A stretch of DNA of 14,970 bases from Sandaracinaceae bacterium (GCA_025056955.1 JANWYL010000047.1:1-14970), one strand, 5' to 3'. Counted from the first letter of the stretch, positions 7,817 to 14,970 are shown. A program made the numbers and translations. Notes: generated by a model from the sequence alone, not told the origin.

Positions 7817-9313
7817 TCAATACAACGTGGGTGATGACCTTCCCCATCTGGCCAACCAATTTTCCATACGCAATTTTCGGCGTGCCGCTTCACTGCTCAT
7901 GTAGCGCACCTTTCCGTAAATGGGGCGCTCGGGAGCCCAGGGGCGATCGTATGCTCCAAAAACCCACCCAATGCTTGTGTAGGTATTTGGATCTCTCCCA
8001 TCAATCGCGTACTTGTCGTTGAGGTATATGAGGGCCTCCCATGCTTCGCGCGGGTTAGCAAACCACTCGAGCACCCTCTTCCCCCAAATCATGCGCATGT
8101 AGTTGTGAATGCGCCCTGTCTCGCGAAGCTCCTGCATCGCTGCATTCCAAATGGGATCAGGGCTTTTGGCTTCCTCCAGCATTTCAACCGTGCAGATAAA
8201 AGGGCGCGGATCTTTTTGATGGGCCTCAAGGGTGTGCCGAGCCCAAGCAGGCAAACCTTCCCAGCGGGCGTAATCATCGGTGTGGTAACAACGGATGAGC
8301 CCAAGCTCGCGCCAAATCACAAGCTCATCCAAAAACGCCTCAACCGATTCAGGCAACTTCCACCAACCGAGTTTTTGCCCTTTAGAGAAGGGTTCAAGGC
8401 ACTTTGGGCTCCAATCGTACTCTTCACCAATTCCAAAAAGCACTTCAAAAGTGCTCATATGGCCGAAATGAAGCCACGGTGACAACCCGCTTGAGGCCTC
8501 CTCATCAGGGTGATGGCGGTTCTCAGCATAGCTTAGGATACCCCTTCTCAAAAATGCCTTGAGTCGTTCTCGAGCTGGCCTACTCCCCCCTCGGATGGTC
8601 AAGGCAGAAACGGAATGATCAACCGGCAAAGAAGCAACCAAGCTTTCCGGTTGTCGGATGGCGTCAAGCTGAGATTGGCGCACCTCTTCAAGAAAAGGAG
8701 GGAGAGGGTGTGAGTTGCACCGCACCCATTCGCAAGCCAGGGGATCGCTGGATGGAAATGCTTCGAGGTGCTTTGGCAAAACCTTCTGGGCAAAGCGTCG
8801 ACATTCAAAGGCTGAGGCAAAAGCATGAGGTGTGATCCGCAGGGGAATCAACCCACACGAGTCCACTGCCTCAAAGCGAATTCCCCATTCGTGCAACAAC
8901 GATGCTGCCTTTTTCTGCATATGTGGAAAAAAGAAAGCAGGTGAAGCGTCACCAACCACCACTGCAGCACAGCTAACCAAGGAGGCCCATATTTTTTTGG
9001 CCTCGCGATGATCGCGTTCAACAAAGGGAAAGTAGAAAACACCCTTCTCACTGAGCTCGGAAGCCTTTTCGATCATCCCATCGATGATGAAGCGGTGAAA
9101 GCGGTCACAAGCATATGGGTAATCCACTCGAAGCGGCTCGAAAATGACAAGAGGCTTTTTGAGCCTCGCAGACCATTCAACCGCACGGTCGAGAGCAAAG
9201 TTGAAAGCAAGCCGCCGAAATGCGCTCATCCAGTAAACCACAAAATCACCCTGCAAATTGGGAGGGTGATCACTCAATACATGCAAGCGCGACTCCGGAA
9301 CAACCGATTGCAT
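7817..9313 (-). CDS. Class II CPD photolyase (deoxyribodipyrimidine photo-lyase)
   Basis: This enzyme uses FAD and light to split cyclobutane pyrimidine dimers. At 498 residues it has the two-domain photolyase layout: an N-terminal Rossmann-like part (about 24-155, with FVVYWMSAFRRL) and a C-terminal FAD-binding helical domain (about 240-480). The latter carries LSPWLHFGHMS (277-287), FLDELVIWRELG, LPAWARHTLEAHQKDPR, DPIWNAAMQEL and YLNDKYAIDGRDPNTYTS, ending in ERPIYGKVRYMS (462-473). These segments are those of class II photolyases rather than the E. coli-type class I. The ATG at 9313 lacks a clear ribosome site. It lies six bases after the stop of a 63-residue membrane-protein gene, so it may depend on translation from that gene. 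The gene is convergent with glmU. Confidence 0.93.
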   Translation of the reverse strand: MQSVVPESRLHVLSDHPPNLQGDFVVYWMSAFRRLAFNFALDRAVEWSARLKKPLVIFEPLRVDYPYACDRFHRFIIDGMIEKASELSEKGVFYFPFVERDHREAKKIWASLVSCAAVVVGDASPAFFFPHMQKKAASLLHEWGIRFEAVDSCGLIPLRITPHAFASAFECRRFAQKVLPKHLEAFPSSDPLACEWVRCNSHPLPPFLEEVRQSQLDAIRQPESLVASLPVDHSVSALTIRGGSRPARERLKAFLRRGILSYAENRHHPDEEASSGLSPWLHFGHMSTFEVLFGIGEEYDWSPKCLEPFSKGQKLGWWKLPESVEAFLDELVIWRELGLIRCYHTDDYARWEGLPAWARHTLEAHQKDPRPFICTVEMLEEAKSPDPIWNAAMQELRETGRIHNYMRMIWGKRVLEWFANPREAWEALIYLNDKYAIDGRDPNTYTSIGWVFGAYDRPWAPERPIYGKVRYMSSEAARRKLRMENWLARWGRSSPTLY

Positions 9314-9319
9314 TGGCAG

Positions 9320-9511
9320 CTATCTTGTTTTCTTTTGCGCCATTGACAAGTCCTTATCGTCCTTTCTGTGCTGCACCTTCGAAAGCACCCTTTTGACACT
9401 GATATCAGGTTGTTTGGCCCGCCCCCTGCGCCAGATCCAACGCCAACCAAGCCAAAGCAACGCCACAGCTTCTATCAAGCCAACCAAAAGCCACTGCCAA
9501 GCCTCTTCCAT
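9320..9511 (-). CDS. Small single-helix membrane protein upstream of photolyase
   Basis: This 63-residue gene has no name I recognise. Its first half is hydrophobic and Trp-rich (WQWLLVGLIEAVALLWLGWRW, about residues 5-25) and would span the membrane once. The second half is strongly basic and polar (WRRGRAKQPD to AQKKTR) and by the positive-inside rule would face the cytoplasm. The start is an ATG at 9511; AGG eight bases upstream could serve as a weak ribosome site. Only six bases separate its stop from the photolyase start, so the two probably share a transcript. The composition and tight spacing argue for a real gene, but there is no family evidence. Alternatively the stretch could be an untranslated leader of the photolyase gene. 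Confidence 0.5.
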   Translation of the reverse strand: MEEAWQWLLVGLIEAVALLWLGWRWIWRRGRAKQPDISVKRVLSKVQHRKDDKDLSMAQKKTR

Positions 9512-9605
9512 GTGATTGACCTAAATTTCATTACTTTTGAGTCAAATATTGATGGAATTAGCTCTATTTTTACCTTTTTTATCCTAAAAAATTAGAAATT
9601 AGCAC

Positions 9606-9634
9606 TTGACACCTCATAATCGCTCGCCTAAGGT
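9606..9634 (+). promoter_or_regulatory. Sigma-70-type promoter for glnA
   Basis: A perfect -35 box TTGACA (9606-9611) and a -10 box TAAGGT (9629-9634) are separated by exactly 17 bases, at the edge of an A/T-rich stretch. Transcription would start near 9641, giving a leader of about 18 bases. I see no sigma-54 (TGGCAC-N5-TTGC) element, as would be expected for NtrC-controlled glnA. Confidence 0.7.
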
Positions 9635-9648
9635 ATTCGCGCTCCACT

Positions 9649-9653
9649 GGAGG
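9649..9653 (+). promoter_or_regulatory. Ribosome binding site of glnA
   Basis: GGAGG lies five bases before the ATG at 9659 and fixes the glnA start. Confidence 0.75.
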
Positions 9654-9658
9654 CAACC

Positions 9659-11098
9659 ATGACCGAAAACCCACCTCTTCGTTCCTTTTTGGAGATTCCC
9701 TACGATGAACTCGAGGAGCGCAACCTCGCTCTCAAATCGCAGCGCCTGCGGCGCACTCCCATTTCAAAACTCCGCGAAGAGCGCATGGAAGAGCTAAGAA
9801 AAGAGAAACGGATCAAGGCCGTCACCGTGTGTTTTACCGATCTTGAAGGCCGTTTCCACATGCTTGACTATGACAAAAAATTCCTGCTTTCGAACGACGA
9901 AAACCTTACCTTTGATGGCAGTTCGGTGAGGGGATTTTCGGAGCAAGAAGAATCGGACTTGCGGCTTGGAATCGACTGGTCTGCTTTTTACTACCTTCCT
10001 GCAGACGTCTTTGGCCCTGGTAAAGTCCTCGTCTTTGGTGAAGTGCTTGATCGCAGTGGTGCCCCCTATCCTTCGGATATTCGAGGAAAGCTTAAGGCCT
10101 ATGTCGAAGAACTGTATCAGAAGGAGCGCATTGTGTGCAATGTTGGCCACGAAATTGAAGGTTTCCTCTTCAAGGGTCGCAATGCTGAAAAGCGCTATCA
10201 CGAAACAGGGGCCTTTGAGTTCATCTCAACAGGGGGTTATTACCACTCCCTTCCAGGCGACGTCCTTCGCCTCTTCATCGATCGAGCAGCTGAATGCCAG
10301 CGGGCAATGGGATTTGAAAACGAAAAAGATCACCCTGAAGTTGCACCATCTCAGTTCGAGATGAATTTCCGCTTTGCAGAGGCAGTGATTGCAGCAGATC
10401 AGGTGCAGTTGTACAAGTTGATTGCCCGCCAGATCGCAAGCCAACTTGAGATGACAGCCTCTTTCCTCCCAAAGCCTGTGGCAGGGGTAAATGGGAATGG
10501 GATGCACACGAATCTGTCGCTTTCGAAGGATGGGGTGAACATATTTTACGACCCAAATGGGAAGGATGGCCTCTCCAAGCTCGCCTGGGACTTTATCCAA
10601 AGGATCTTGGCATCAGCGCAGGAGATTTGCCTCGTCCTCAACTCAAGCGTCAATGCATACCGTCGCCTTGACCCTCGCTTTGAAGCACCAAACCAAATCA
10701 AGGTATCACCCATTGACCGCGGATCGATGATCCGAATTCCCCTTGCCAATGAACGTTCAGCGAGGATTGAGGTCCGTTCAATTGCCCCTGATGCCAACCC
10801 ATACCTGAGCATCTACACCCTGCTCAAAACCGGCTTTGACGGGCCAAAGGAGGTTGAAGACGAGTCGAAAAAAGCCCGCACCCGTTTTTTACCTGATAAT
10901 ATCCAAGACGCAATTCGGCTCTTCAAGGCGAGCAATTGGATGAAGGAGTGTCTGGGTGAAGCGGTTCATTCAAAATTTGCTGAGCTCAAAACCGCTTCGG
11001 CTGACCGCTGTCCGAAAGCATTGGGAAGCAGGGTAAAGGTGCCAGAAATTCAGTTCCACCATGAAGTGACAAATCAATACCTTTGGTCACTTTTTTAG
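9659..11098 (+). CDS. glnA: Glutamine synthetase, divergent type I form
   Basis: This enzyme makes glutamine from glutamate, ammonia and ATP. The 479 residues hold the type I landmarks: FDGSSVRGF (85-93), metal ligands in GHEIEGFLF (Glu165, Glu167), HPEVAPSQFE (Glu227, Glu234) and GNGMHTNLSL (His283), then FEAPNQ (Glu342), DRGSMIRIP (Arg354, Arg359) and ARIEVRS (Glu371, Arg373). The usual NRSA reads DRGS, and HHEVA reads HPEVA. The adenylylation loop (NLYDLPPEE-like) has no counterpart; the region after LLKTGFDG runs through KKARTRFLPDN without a Tyr, so GlnE-type control at that site is unlikely. The N-terminus carries about 45 charged residues before the usual domain start. It belongs to a side branch rather than the enterobacterial type, with all catalytic residues kept. 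A clear promoter and GGAGG site precede it. Confidence 0.92.
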   Translation: MTENPPLRSFLEIPYDELEERNLALKSQRLRRTPISKLREERMEELRKEKRIKAVTVCFTDLEGRFHMLDYDKKFLLSNDENLTFDGSSVRGFSEQEESDLRLGIDWSAFYYLPADVFGPGKVLVFGEVLDRSGAPYPSDIRGKLKAYVEELYQKERIVCNVGHEIEGFLFKGRNAEKRYHETGAFEFISTGGYYHSLPGDVLRLFIDRAAECQRAMGFENEKDHPEVAPSQFEMNFRFAEAVIAADQVQLYKLIARQIASQLEMTASFLPKPVAGVNGNGMHTNLSLSKDGVNIFYDPNGKDGLSKLAWDFIQRILASAQEICLVLNSSVNAYRRLDPRFEAPNQIKVSPIDRGSMIRIPLANERSARIEVRSIAPDANPYLSIYTLLKTGFDGPKEVEDESKKARTRFLPDNIQDAIRLFKASNWMKECLGEAVHSKFAELKTASADRCPKALGSRVKVPEIQFHHEVTNQYLWSLF

Positions 11099-11448
11099 GA
11101 GCTGGCCAGGACCTACCAAAAGCACGCACCCATGGGAAGGCCATGAGGAAGATGGAGGGAACATTCACCTCGGCATGAAGTGGTTTGGAAAGTCGAAGAC
11201 AGAATTCCCCCTCCAGGTCCTGTCTCCACCCAAAAGTGTGCACTGAAGAACACCAAAGCAATCACCTTGATTTTGGATTGGTTGTTCGTAGGATGATTTG
11301 GGTGAGAAGCTGAGTGCGAATTGGTGTTGGATGCGGGCCATCGCCTTTAAGCATGGCACGATCGGTCTTTAGAAAGCATCCTCAAGGCCCTTGTCCCCCC
11401 ACCCATAACCAACACACCCTCCCGTGGCTCAACCCTTTGAGCTGCACC
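11099..11448. other. 350-base gap between convergent glnA and uvrC, no supported gene
   Basis: Both neighbours end here. Short open frames occur, for example a 64-codon minus-strand one at 11165-11359 from a GTG and a 23-codon plus-strand one after 11174, but none has a ribosome site or a recognisable domain. I see no tRNA, no tandem repeat and no T-tract terminator. It is the longest stretch without a gene in the window and may be eroded coding sequence. Confidence 0.6.
11425..11444 (-). terminator. Stem-loop just past the uvrC stop
   Basis: GCTCAA (11427-11432) pairs perfectly with TTGAGC (11437-11442) across a four-base loop, extended by two G-T pairs. It lies five bases beyond the uvrC stop. 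No T-run follows on either strand, so it is not a standard intrinsic terminator; it may act as a 3'-end stabiliser. Confidence 0.25.
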
Positions 11449-13401
11449 TTAGCATTCATCGCTTGGAGGGGGATCGTGCGCGTGGATAGGTGCACCCTCC
11501 TTTGCGTCCGTGCTCTGAGTTCGTTCACGCAAAATCGTAAGGAGCTTTGCGGCTTGGAGACGGGTGAGACCTGCCTCCACAAGCTCCTCTGCACTTGCCT
11601 GCGCAATTGCCTTCCAAGACCCAAAACGAGAAAAAAGCTTGCGTTTGCTTGCTTCGCCGATTCCCTCAATCCCGTCAAGGGCACTTTCAAAATACCTTTG
11701 TGCCATTGCCCCCTCGCGCAGTCGATTGGCCACACGGTGGGCCTCGTCGCGAAGGGGAACTAAGACTTCGTAGGCCGCCTCCCCCAAGCGAATCAAAATC
11801 GGGTTTTTTCGGCCTGGAAGGTAAATACGCTCGGGCAAGCCTCCTTTTTTTTCTGGGATGCGCTCTTTGGCCAAGGCCGCAAGAAGCAGATTGGAGAGTG
11901 CGCGCGCGATTTCTTCTCGTCCAGCCATTGAATGTTTTCTGATTGCCTCATCCCGTGCCTGGAGGGCCACCTCAAGTTGGGAGCGCCCCCCATCGACAAT
12001 CAGAAGCTCGGGAAGTTCCCACTTCGGCTCGGCCGCTCGCATGAAACGCCTCAGCAAAACCTCGTGCATCGCAAGCAAATCGTCCCCGCGGGCTTCTGAT
12101 CGAATCCGAAAAGAGCGATAGCGCGAGCGATCCAGGTGGCCATCGCTCATCGCAACAAGCGCGGCCATCGCATCGCCCCCTCCAAGATGGGAAACATCCA
12201 CACACTCAATTCGCCATGGGATGCGAGAAAGGCGCAGGCGCTTGGCCAGTTCCGAGAGCCTTCGCTCAGCACTCGCGCGCTCTGCCTGCCGATCGCGGAA
12301 GGCATGACGTGCATTTTCGCGAGCGAGCTCAAGCAGGTCTTTGGCATCGTTTCGGGTAGGGCACTCAATATGAAGAGAATGACCAAAACGCTCGCTCAAA
12401 ATTGCAGAAAGCCCCTCCATCGCCTCGATCTCAACAGGCACAAAAATGAAATGAGGCGGGTCAGAGAGGCCTTCGCTTTGAGCATAGTAGGCGGAAAGAA
12501 AAGATGCGATCAATTCATCCTCAGTCAGGGGCAAAAAAGCCGGATAGGTTCGCACATCTCGAATGCGCCCTTTGCGCACACGAAGAAGAGCGATCTCCGC
12601 CTCACCCTCTTCAGCAAAAATCTCAACTGCGTCGGCATCGATCGGGTCTGTCATGACAACCCGCTGCGCCACCATCACGCGTTCGATGGCTCGCATCTGA
12701 TCGCGATACATGGCAGCGCTCTCAAATTCTTCACGCGCTGCGGCTTCTCGCATGCGACGCTCGAGATCAGCAAGCAAATCGTCCCGCCGACCTTCGAGAA
12801 AAAGCGCAACCATCTGCGCTTGTGCAAGGTATTGCTCGCGGTCAACAGGAAGCACACATGGCCCAAGGCAACGGCGTATCTGATACTCGAGGCAAGGCCG
12901 GGTGCGACGGGCAAATTCTGCGTCTCGACAAGTGCGAAGCTGAAAATAGCGATTGACCAAACGGAGCGCCTTGCGTGCCGCAGTGGCAGATTCATAAGGC
13001 CCAAAATAGCGCGCCTCGTCCTCTTTCGGCCTACGGACCACAGTCAATCTCGGCCATTTTTCATTGAGATCCAATCTGATTGAGAGAAACTCCTTATCGT
13101 CTCGCAGTTTAAAATTGTATTTTGGTTTTTTTTCTTTGATTAAAGCATTTTCCAAAAGCGCTGCTTCTTTTTCGTTGGCAACAACGATGATTTGAATGTC
13201 GGAAACTTCATTCTGCAACCTATGAACAAAAAAGCGCCCGTCTCCCACCCCAAAATAGCTTCGAACGCGTTGGCGAAGCGAACGCGCTTTTCCAATGTAG
13301 AGAGGCTTTCCATCGCTATCCAAAAAGATATAAACGCCTGGCTTTCCCGGCAGTTGCTCAAGCTTTGTGGCAAGGTGCTCAGGAACAGACTCCAAAACCA
13401 T
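11449..13401 (-). CDS. uvrC: Excinuclease ABC subunit C
   Basis: UvrC makes both incisions around bulky lesions in UvrABC nucleotide excision repair. The 650 residues show every expected domain: the GIY-YIG nuclease (PGVYIFL at 21-27, LYIGKARSLRQRVRSYF at 34-50), then a cysteine set Cys158, 170, 178, 182 whose 11-7-3 spacing matches the [4Fe-4S] ligands reported for E. coli UvrC. A UVR helix pair (about 209-243) for UvrB contact follows, then the RNase H-like nuclease with Asp402 in DVSH, Asp470 in IVDGGRSQL and His555 in RDEAHR, and tandem helix-hairpin-helix near 575-625. No catalytic residue is lost. The ATG at 13401 follows the rpoD stop by three bases and has no clear ribosome site, so translational coupling to rpoD is likely. 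The last 25 residues are a low-complexity tail. Confidence 0.97.
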   Translation of the reverse strand: MVLESVPEHLATKLEQLPGKPGVYIFLDSDGKPLYIGKARSLRQRVRSYFGVGDGRFFVHRLQNEVSDIQIIVVANEKEAALLENALIKEKKPKYNFKLRDDKEFLSIRLDLNEKWPRLTVVRRPKEDEARYFGPYESATAARKALRLVNRYFQLRTCRDAEFARRTRPCLEYQIRRCLGPCVLPVDREQYLAQAQMVALFLEGRRDDLLADLERRMREAAAREEFESAAMYRDQMRAIERVMVAQRVVMTDPIDADAVEIFAEEGEAEIALLRVRKGRIRDVRTYPAFLPLTEDELIASFLSAYYAQSEGLSDPPHFIFVPVEIEAMEGLSAILSERFGHSLHIECPTRNDAKDLLELARENARHAFRDRQAERASAERRLSELAKRLRLSRIPWRIECVDVSHLGGGDAMAALVAMSDGHLDRSRYRSFRIRSEARGDDLLAMHEVLLRRFMRAAEPKWELPELLIVDGGRSQLEVALQARDEAIRKHSMAGREEIARALSNLLLAALAKERIPEKKGGLPERIYLPGRKNPILIRLGEAAYEVLVPLRDEAHRVANRLREGAMAQRYFESALDGIEGIGEASKRKLFSRFGSWKAIAQASAEELVEAGLTRLQAAKLLTILRERTQSTDAKEGAPIHAHDPPPSDEC

Positions 13402-13404
13402 CGT

Positions 13405-14271
13405 TCAGTCGACGAAATCCCTGAGCTGCTTGCTGCGGCTTGGCTGCCTGAGCTTTCGAAGTGCTTTGGCCTCGATTTGGCGTATGCGCTCTCGGGTGAC
13501 CTCAAAATCCTGGCCCACCTCTTCGAGTGTGTGATCGCTCCGTTCGCCTATTCCAAAACGCATCCGCAAGACCTTCTCCTCGCGGGGCGTGAGGGTCTTG
13601 AGCACGAGGCGGGTGCGCTCCTCAAGATTGGTGTTGATCGCTGCATCCACAGGAGAAATTGCGTTTTTGTCTTCAATGAAATCAACGAGATGCGAATCTT
13701 CCTCCTCGCCAATTGGCGTCTCAAGCGAGATCGGCTCTTTGGCAATTTTGAGAACCTTACGCACCTTGTCGAGAGGCATCTTGATTTGCTCCGCAAGCTC
13801 CTCTGGTGTTGGCTCTCGATTGTACTTTTGCTCAAGCTCTCGAGACGCACGGACGAGTTGGTTAATCGTCTCAATCATGTGTACGGGAATGCGAATTGTG
13901 CGGGCCTGATCGGCAATGGCACGGGTAATCGCCTGACGAATCCACCAAGTCGCATAAGTAGAAAACTTAAACCCCCTTCGATATTCAAATTTATCAACAG
14001 CCTTCATCAAACCAATATTTCCCTCCTGAATAAGATCCAGGAATTGAAGCCCACGGTTGGTGTACTTTTTGGCAATCGATACGACCAATCGCAAATTCGC
14101 CTCAATCAACTCAGCCTTGGCTTTTTCAGCTTGTACTTCACCGCTATGAAGGGCTTGATACGTTGTCCTTAAAGCCTCAATCGGCTGACCGATCTCTGAC
14201 TCGATTTTTTGGAACCGTCTTCTGGCTTCATCGATTTCATCTATGATTGACTGAATCTTCTCAAAGCTCAA
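13405..14271 (-). CDS. rpoD: RNA polymerase primary sigma factor, C-terminal part (regions 2-4), out of frame with N-terminal part
   Basis: This is the promoter-recognising half of the main sigma factor. From the TTG at 14271 it is 288 residues. It contains region 2 (ELIEANLRLVVSIAKKYTNRGLQFLDLIQEGNIGLMKAV, then FKFSTYATWWIRQAITRAI), region 3 (RTIRIPVHMIETINQL), and region 4 with TPREEKVLRMRFGI and the -35-binding helix-turn-helix HTLEEVGQDFEVTRERIRQIEAKAL. All are close to the RpoD/SigA consensus. The frame is open further upstream to a TTG at 14388, but those 39 residues overlap credible rpoD coding in the other frame and look like a shadow. AGGAAAAAGG sits eight bases before the TTG at 14271, which could allow internal initiation. 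More simply, this is the continuation of the upstream fragment after a one-base frameshift. uvrC follows three bases after the stop. Confidence 0.9.
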   Translation of the reverse strand: MSFEKIQSIIDEIDEARRRFQKIESEIGQPIEALRTTYQALHSGEVQAEKAKAELIEANLRLVVSIAKKYTNRGLQFLDLIQEGNIGLMKAVDKFEYRRGFKFSTYATWWIRQAITRAIADQARTIRIPVHMIETINQLVRASRELEQKYNREPTPEELAEQIKMPLDKVRKVLKIAKEPISLETPIGEEEDSHLVDFIEDKNAISPVDAAINTNLEERTRLVLKTLTPREEKVLRMRFGIGERSDHTLEEVGQDFEVTRERIRQIEAKALRKLRQPSRSKQLRDFVD

Positions 14272-14970
14272 GCCTTTTGCCTTTTTCCTGAAGACGTGTT
14301 GCCGCTTGGGGGTCTTTTGCCATCTCGCTAAGAAGTCGGCGAAGTGTGGACTCGCCAAGCCCGTTGGCCCTTTGCAATGCACTTGCAATCATGCTTTCGT
14401 AGTGCTCGACCTTTCGCACGTATCTTTTAATAACGCCAACGATTCCATCGATCTGCTTTTTGTTTAAGCGTATCTGGCGAAGGATGGCCAGCTGGTCCAT
14501 CCTAATTTGTTTGAGTTTCTGCTCGATTTCTTTACGGTTTCGTTCGGTGGCCTTTTTGAGCATTTCGCTCATTTTTTCGTACTTCTTTTCAAGCCGCTTG
14601 ACCTCATCGATGAGCTTGATCACCTCATTCCGCCATTCTTCCTCTCTTTGTTCCTCTGTCTCTTCATCGTCGAGCACAGCGCTTTGATCAGCCTCGTCCC
14701 TCATTGCGTCTTCTTTGATAATATCCCAAACGCGGATTTTTCTTTTTTTGAGTTGCTCTCCAAGCGCAATGATCTCTTGAAGCCCAATGCGCGTGCTTAA
14801 AATTGTTTCAAAAACTTTGTTTTCACCCTCCTCGATCCGGCGCGCGATTTCAACTTCTCCCTCCCTGGTAAGAAGGGGCACCGTTCCCATTTTTCGCAAA
14901 TAGAGCCTGACCGGGTCATTGGAGCGGGAGGAAATGGCCTCTTCCAGCCCAGCCAAATCCGACCCATCGA
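14261..14970 (-). CDS. rpoD: RNA polymerase primary sigma factor, N-terminal part (region 1.2 and spacer), 5' end outside window
   Basis: This frame enters from the right edge and covers sigma region 1.2 (NDPVRLYLRKMGTVPLLTREGEVEIARRIEEGE) and the long charged non-conserved spacer typical of primary sigma factors, including MRLNKKQID-like RLNKKQIDGIVGVIKRYV. Sigma region 1.1 and the start lie beyond the window; the frame is open to the edge. It ends at a TGA at 14261-14263, immediately after LQEKGKRLEL. Family sequences should continue here into a GLSFEKI-like segment and region 2, which are present in another frame. Dropping one base in the A-runs at 14275-14286 reads QEKAKGLSFE and joins both parts smoothly. 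The protein as read would bind neither the -10 nor the -35 element, so a functional cell needs the frameshift to be absent, bypassed or complemented. Confidence 0.88.
   Translation of the reverse strand, partial: DGSDLAGLEEAISSRSNDPVRLYLRKMGTVPLLTREGEVEIARRIEEGENKVFETILSTRIGLQEIIALGEQLKKRKIRVWDIIKEDAMRDEADQSAVLDDEETEEQREEEWRNEVIKLIDEVKRLEKKYEKMSEMLKKATERNRKEIEQKLKQIRMDQLAILRQIRLNKKQIDGIVGVIKRYVRKVEHYESMIASALQRANGLGESTLRRLLSEMAKDPQAATRLQEKGKRLEL
14275..14286 (-). other. rpoD: Frameshift point joining the two rpoD frames
   Basis: On the coding strand the site reads GGAAAAAGGCAAAAGG, with A-runs of five (14282-14286) and four (14275-14278). The downstream frame is offset by +1 from the upstream frame, as a single extra A would cause. 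This is not the geometry of a classical -1 slippery site. The runs are short for transcriptional slippage. Confidence 0.75.
14280..14289 (-). promoter_or_regulatory. Shine-Dalgarno-like stretch before a TTG inside rpoD
   Basis: AGGAAAAAGG ends eight bases before the in-frame TTG at 14271, whose codon overlaps the end of the upstream fragment eight bases before its TGA. It could support reinitiation of the C-terminal part, but a purine-rich stretch is also expected by chance in codons for Gln-Glu-Lys. Confidence 0.25.

Noticed and set aside
11165..11359. Minus-strand 64-codon frame in the glnA-uvrC gap
   Set aside because: It has a GTG start with no ribosome site, no hydrophobic segment and no family resemblance.
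12136..13083. Plus-strand open frame of 315 codons opposite uvrC
   Set aside because: It is a shadow of uvrC; the minus-strand frame has complete domain content.
13192..14172. Plus-strand open frame of 326 codons opposite rpoD and uvrC
   Set aside because: It runs across two well-supported minus-strand genes and shows no recognisable domain.
14275..14286. Programmed -1 ribosomal frameshift in rpoD
   Set aside because: The downstream frame is +1 relative to the upstream one, and the A-runs do not form a suitable -1 slippery heptamer followed by an evident stem.
1..14970. CRISPR array, insertion sequence, tRNA or defence cluster
   Set aside because: I saw no regularly spaced repeats, terminal inverted repeats with a transposase, cloverleaf-like gene or defence-type domain.

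Overview
The window looks like chromosomal DNA from a Gram-negative bacterium, roughly balanced in G+C by eye and densely coding. A Myxococcota-like (deltaproteobacterial) origin fits best. The reasons are a membrane-anchored Ser/Thr kinase with an extracytoplasmic C-terminal domain, a secreted beta-barrel-like protein ending in Phe, and a primary sigma factor whose long spacer between regions 1.2 and 2 resembles myxobacterial SigA as I remember it. This assignment is inference from family resemblance, not a search.

Layout, left to right. (1) A minus-strand pair: mutY (C-terminus cut by the left edge) preceded by a small two-helix membrane protein. (2) Divergent from these, a plus-strand Ser/Thr kinase that probably starts at a TTG. 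(3) A minus-strand DctA-like dicarboxylate symporter whose 3' end overlaps the kinase 3' end by 14 bases. (4) A plus-strand TlpA-like thioredoxin with a twin-arginine-like leader. (5) A minus-strand outer-membrane beta-barrel candidate. (6) Plus-strand glmU. (7) A minus-strand pair: a 63-residue membrane protein and a class II photolyase. (8) Plus-strand glnA, with the clearest promoter in the window. (9) About 350 bases with no supported gene. (10) A minus-strand rpoD-uvrC pair running in from the right edge.

The most striking point is rpoD. Its N-terminal part (region 1.2 and the spacer) and C-terminal part (regions 2 to 4) lie in different frames. They join at two short A-runs (on the coding strand) near 14275-14286, and removing one A restores a continuous sigma factor. 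A base-calling or assembly error is the simplest explanation. A natural frameshift or a split sigma factor is a more remote possibility; a TTG with an upstream Shine-Dalgarno-like stretch lies just before the first part's stop.

Most genes are housekeeping: DNA repair (mutY, photolyase, uvrC), cell-wall precursor synthesis (glmU), nitrogen assimilation (glnA) and transcription (rpoD). They do not form one pathway. I found no CRISPR array, insertion sequence, tRNA, rRNA, phage gene or defence system, and no convincing previously undescribed multi-gene system. The least understood elements are the small membrane proteins beside mutY and the photolyase, the beta-barrel candidate, and the divergent glutamine synthetase without the usual adenylylation tyrosine.
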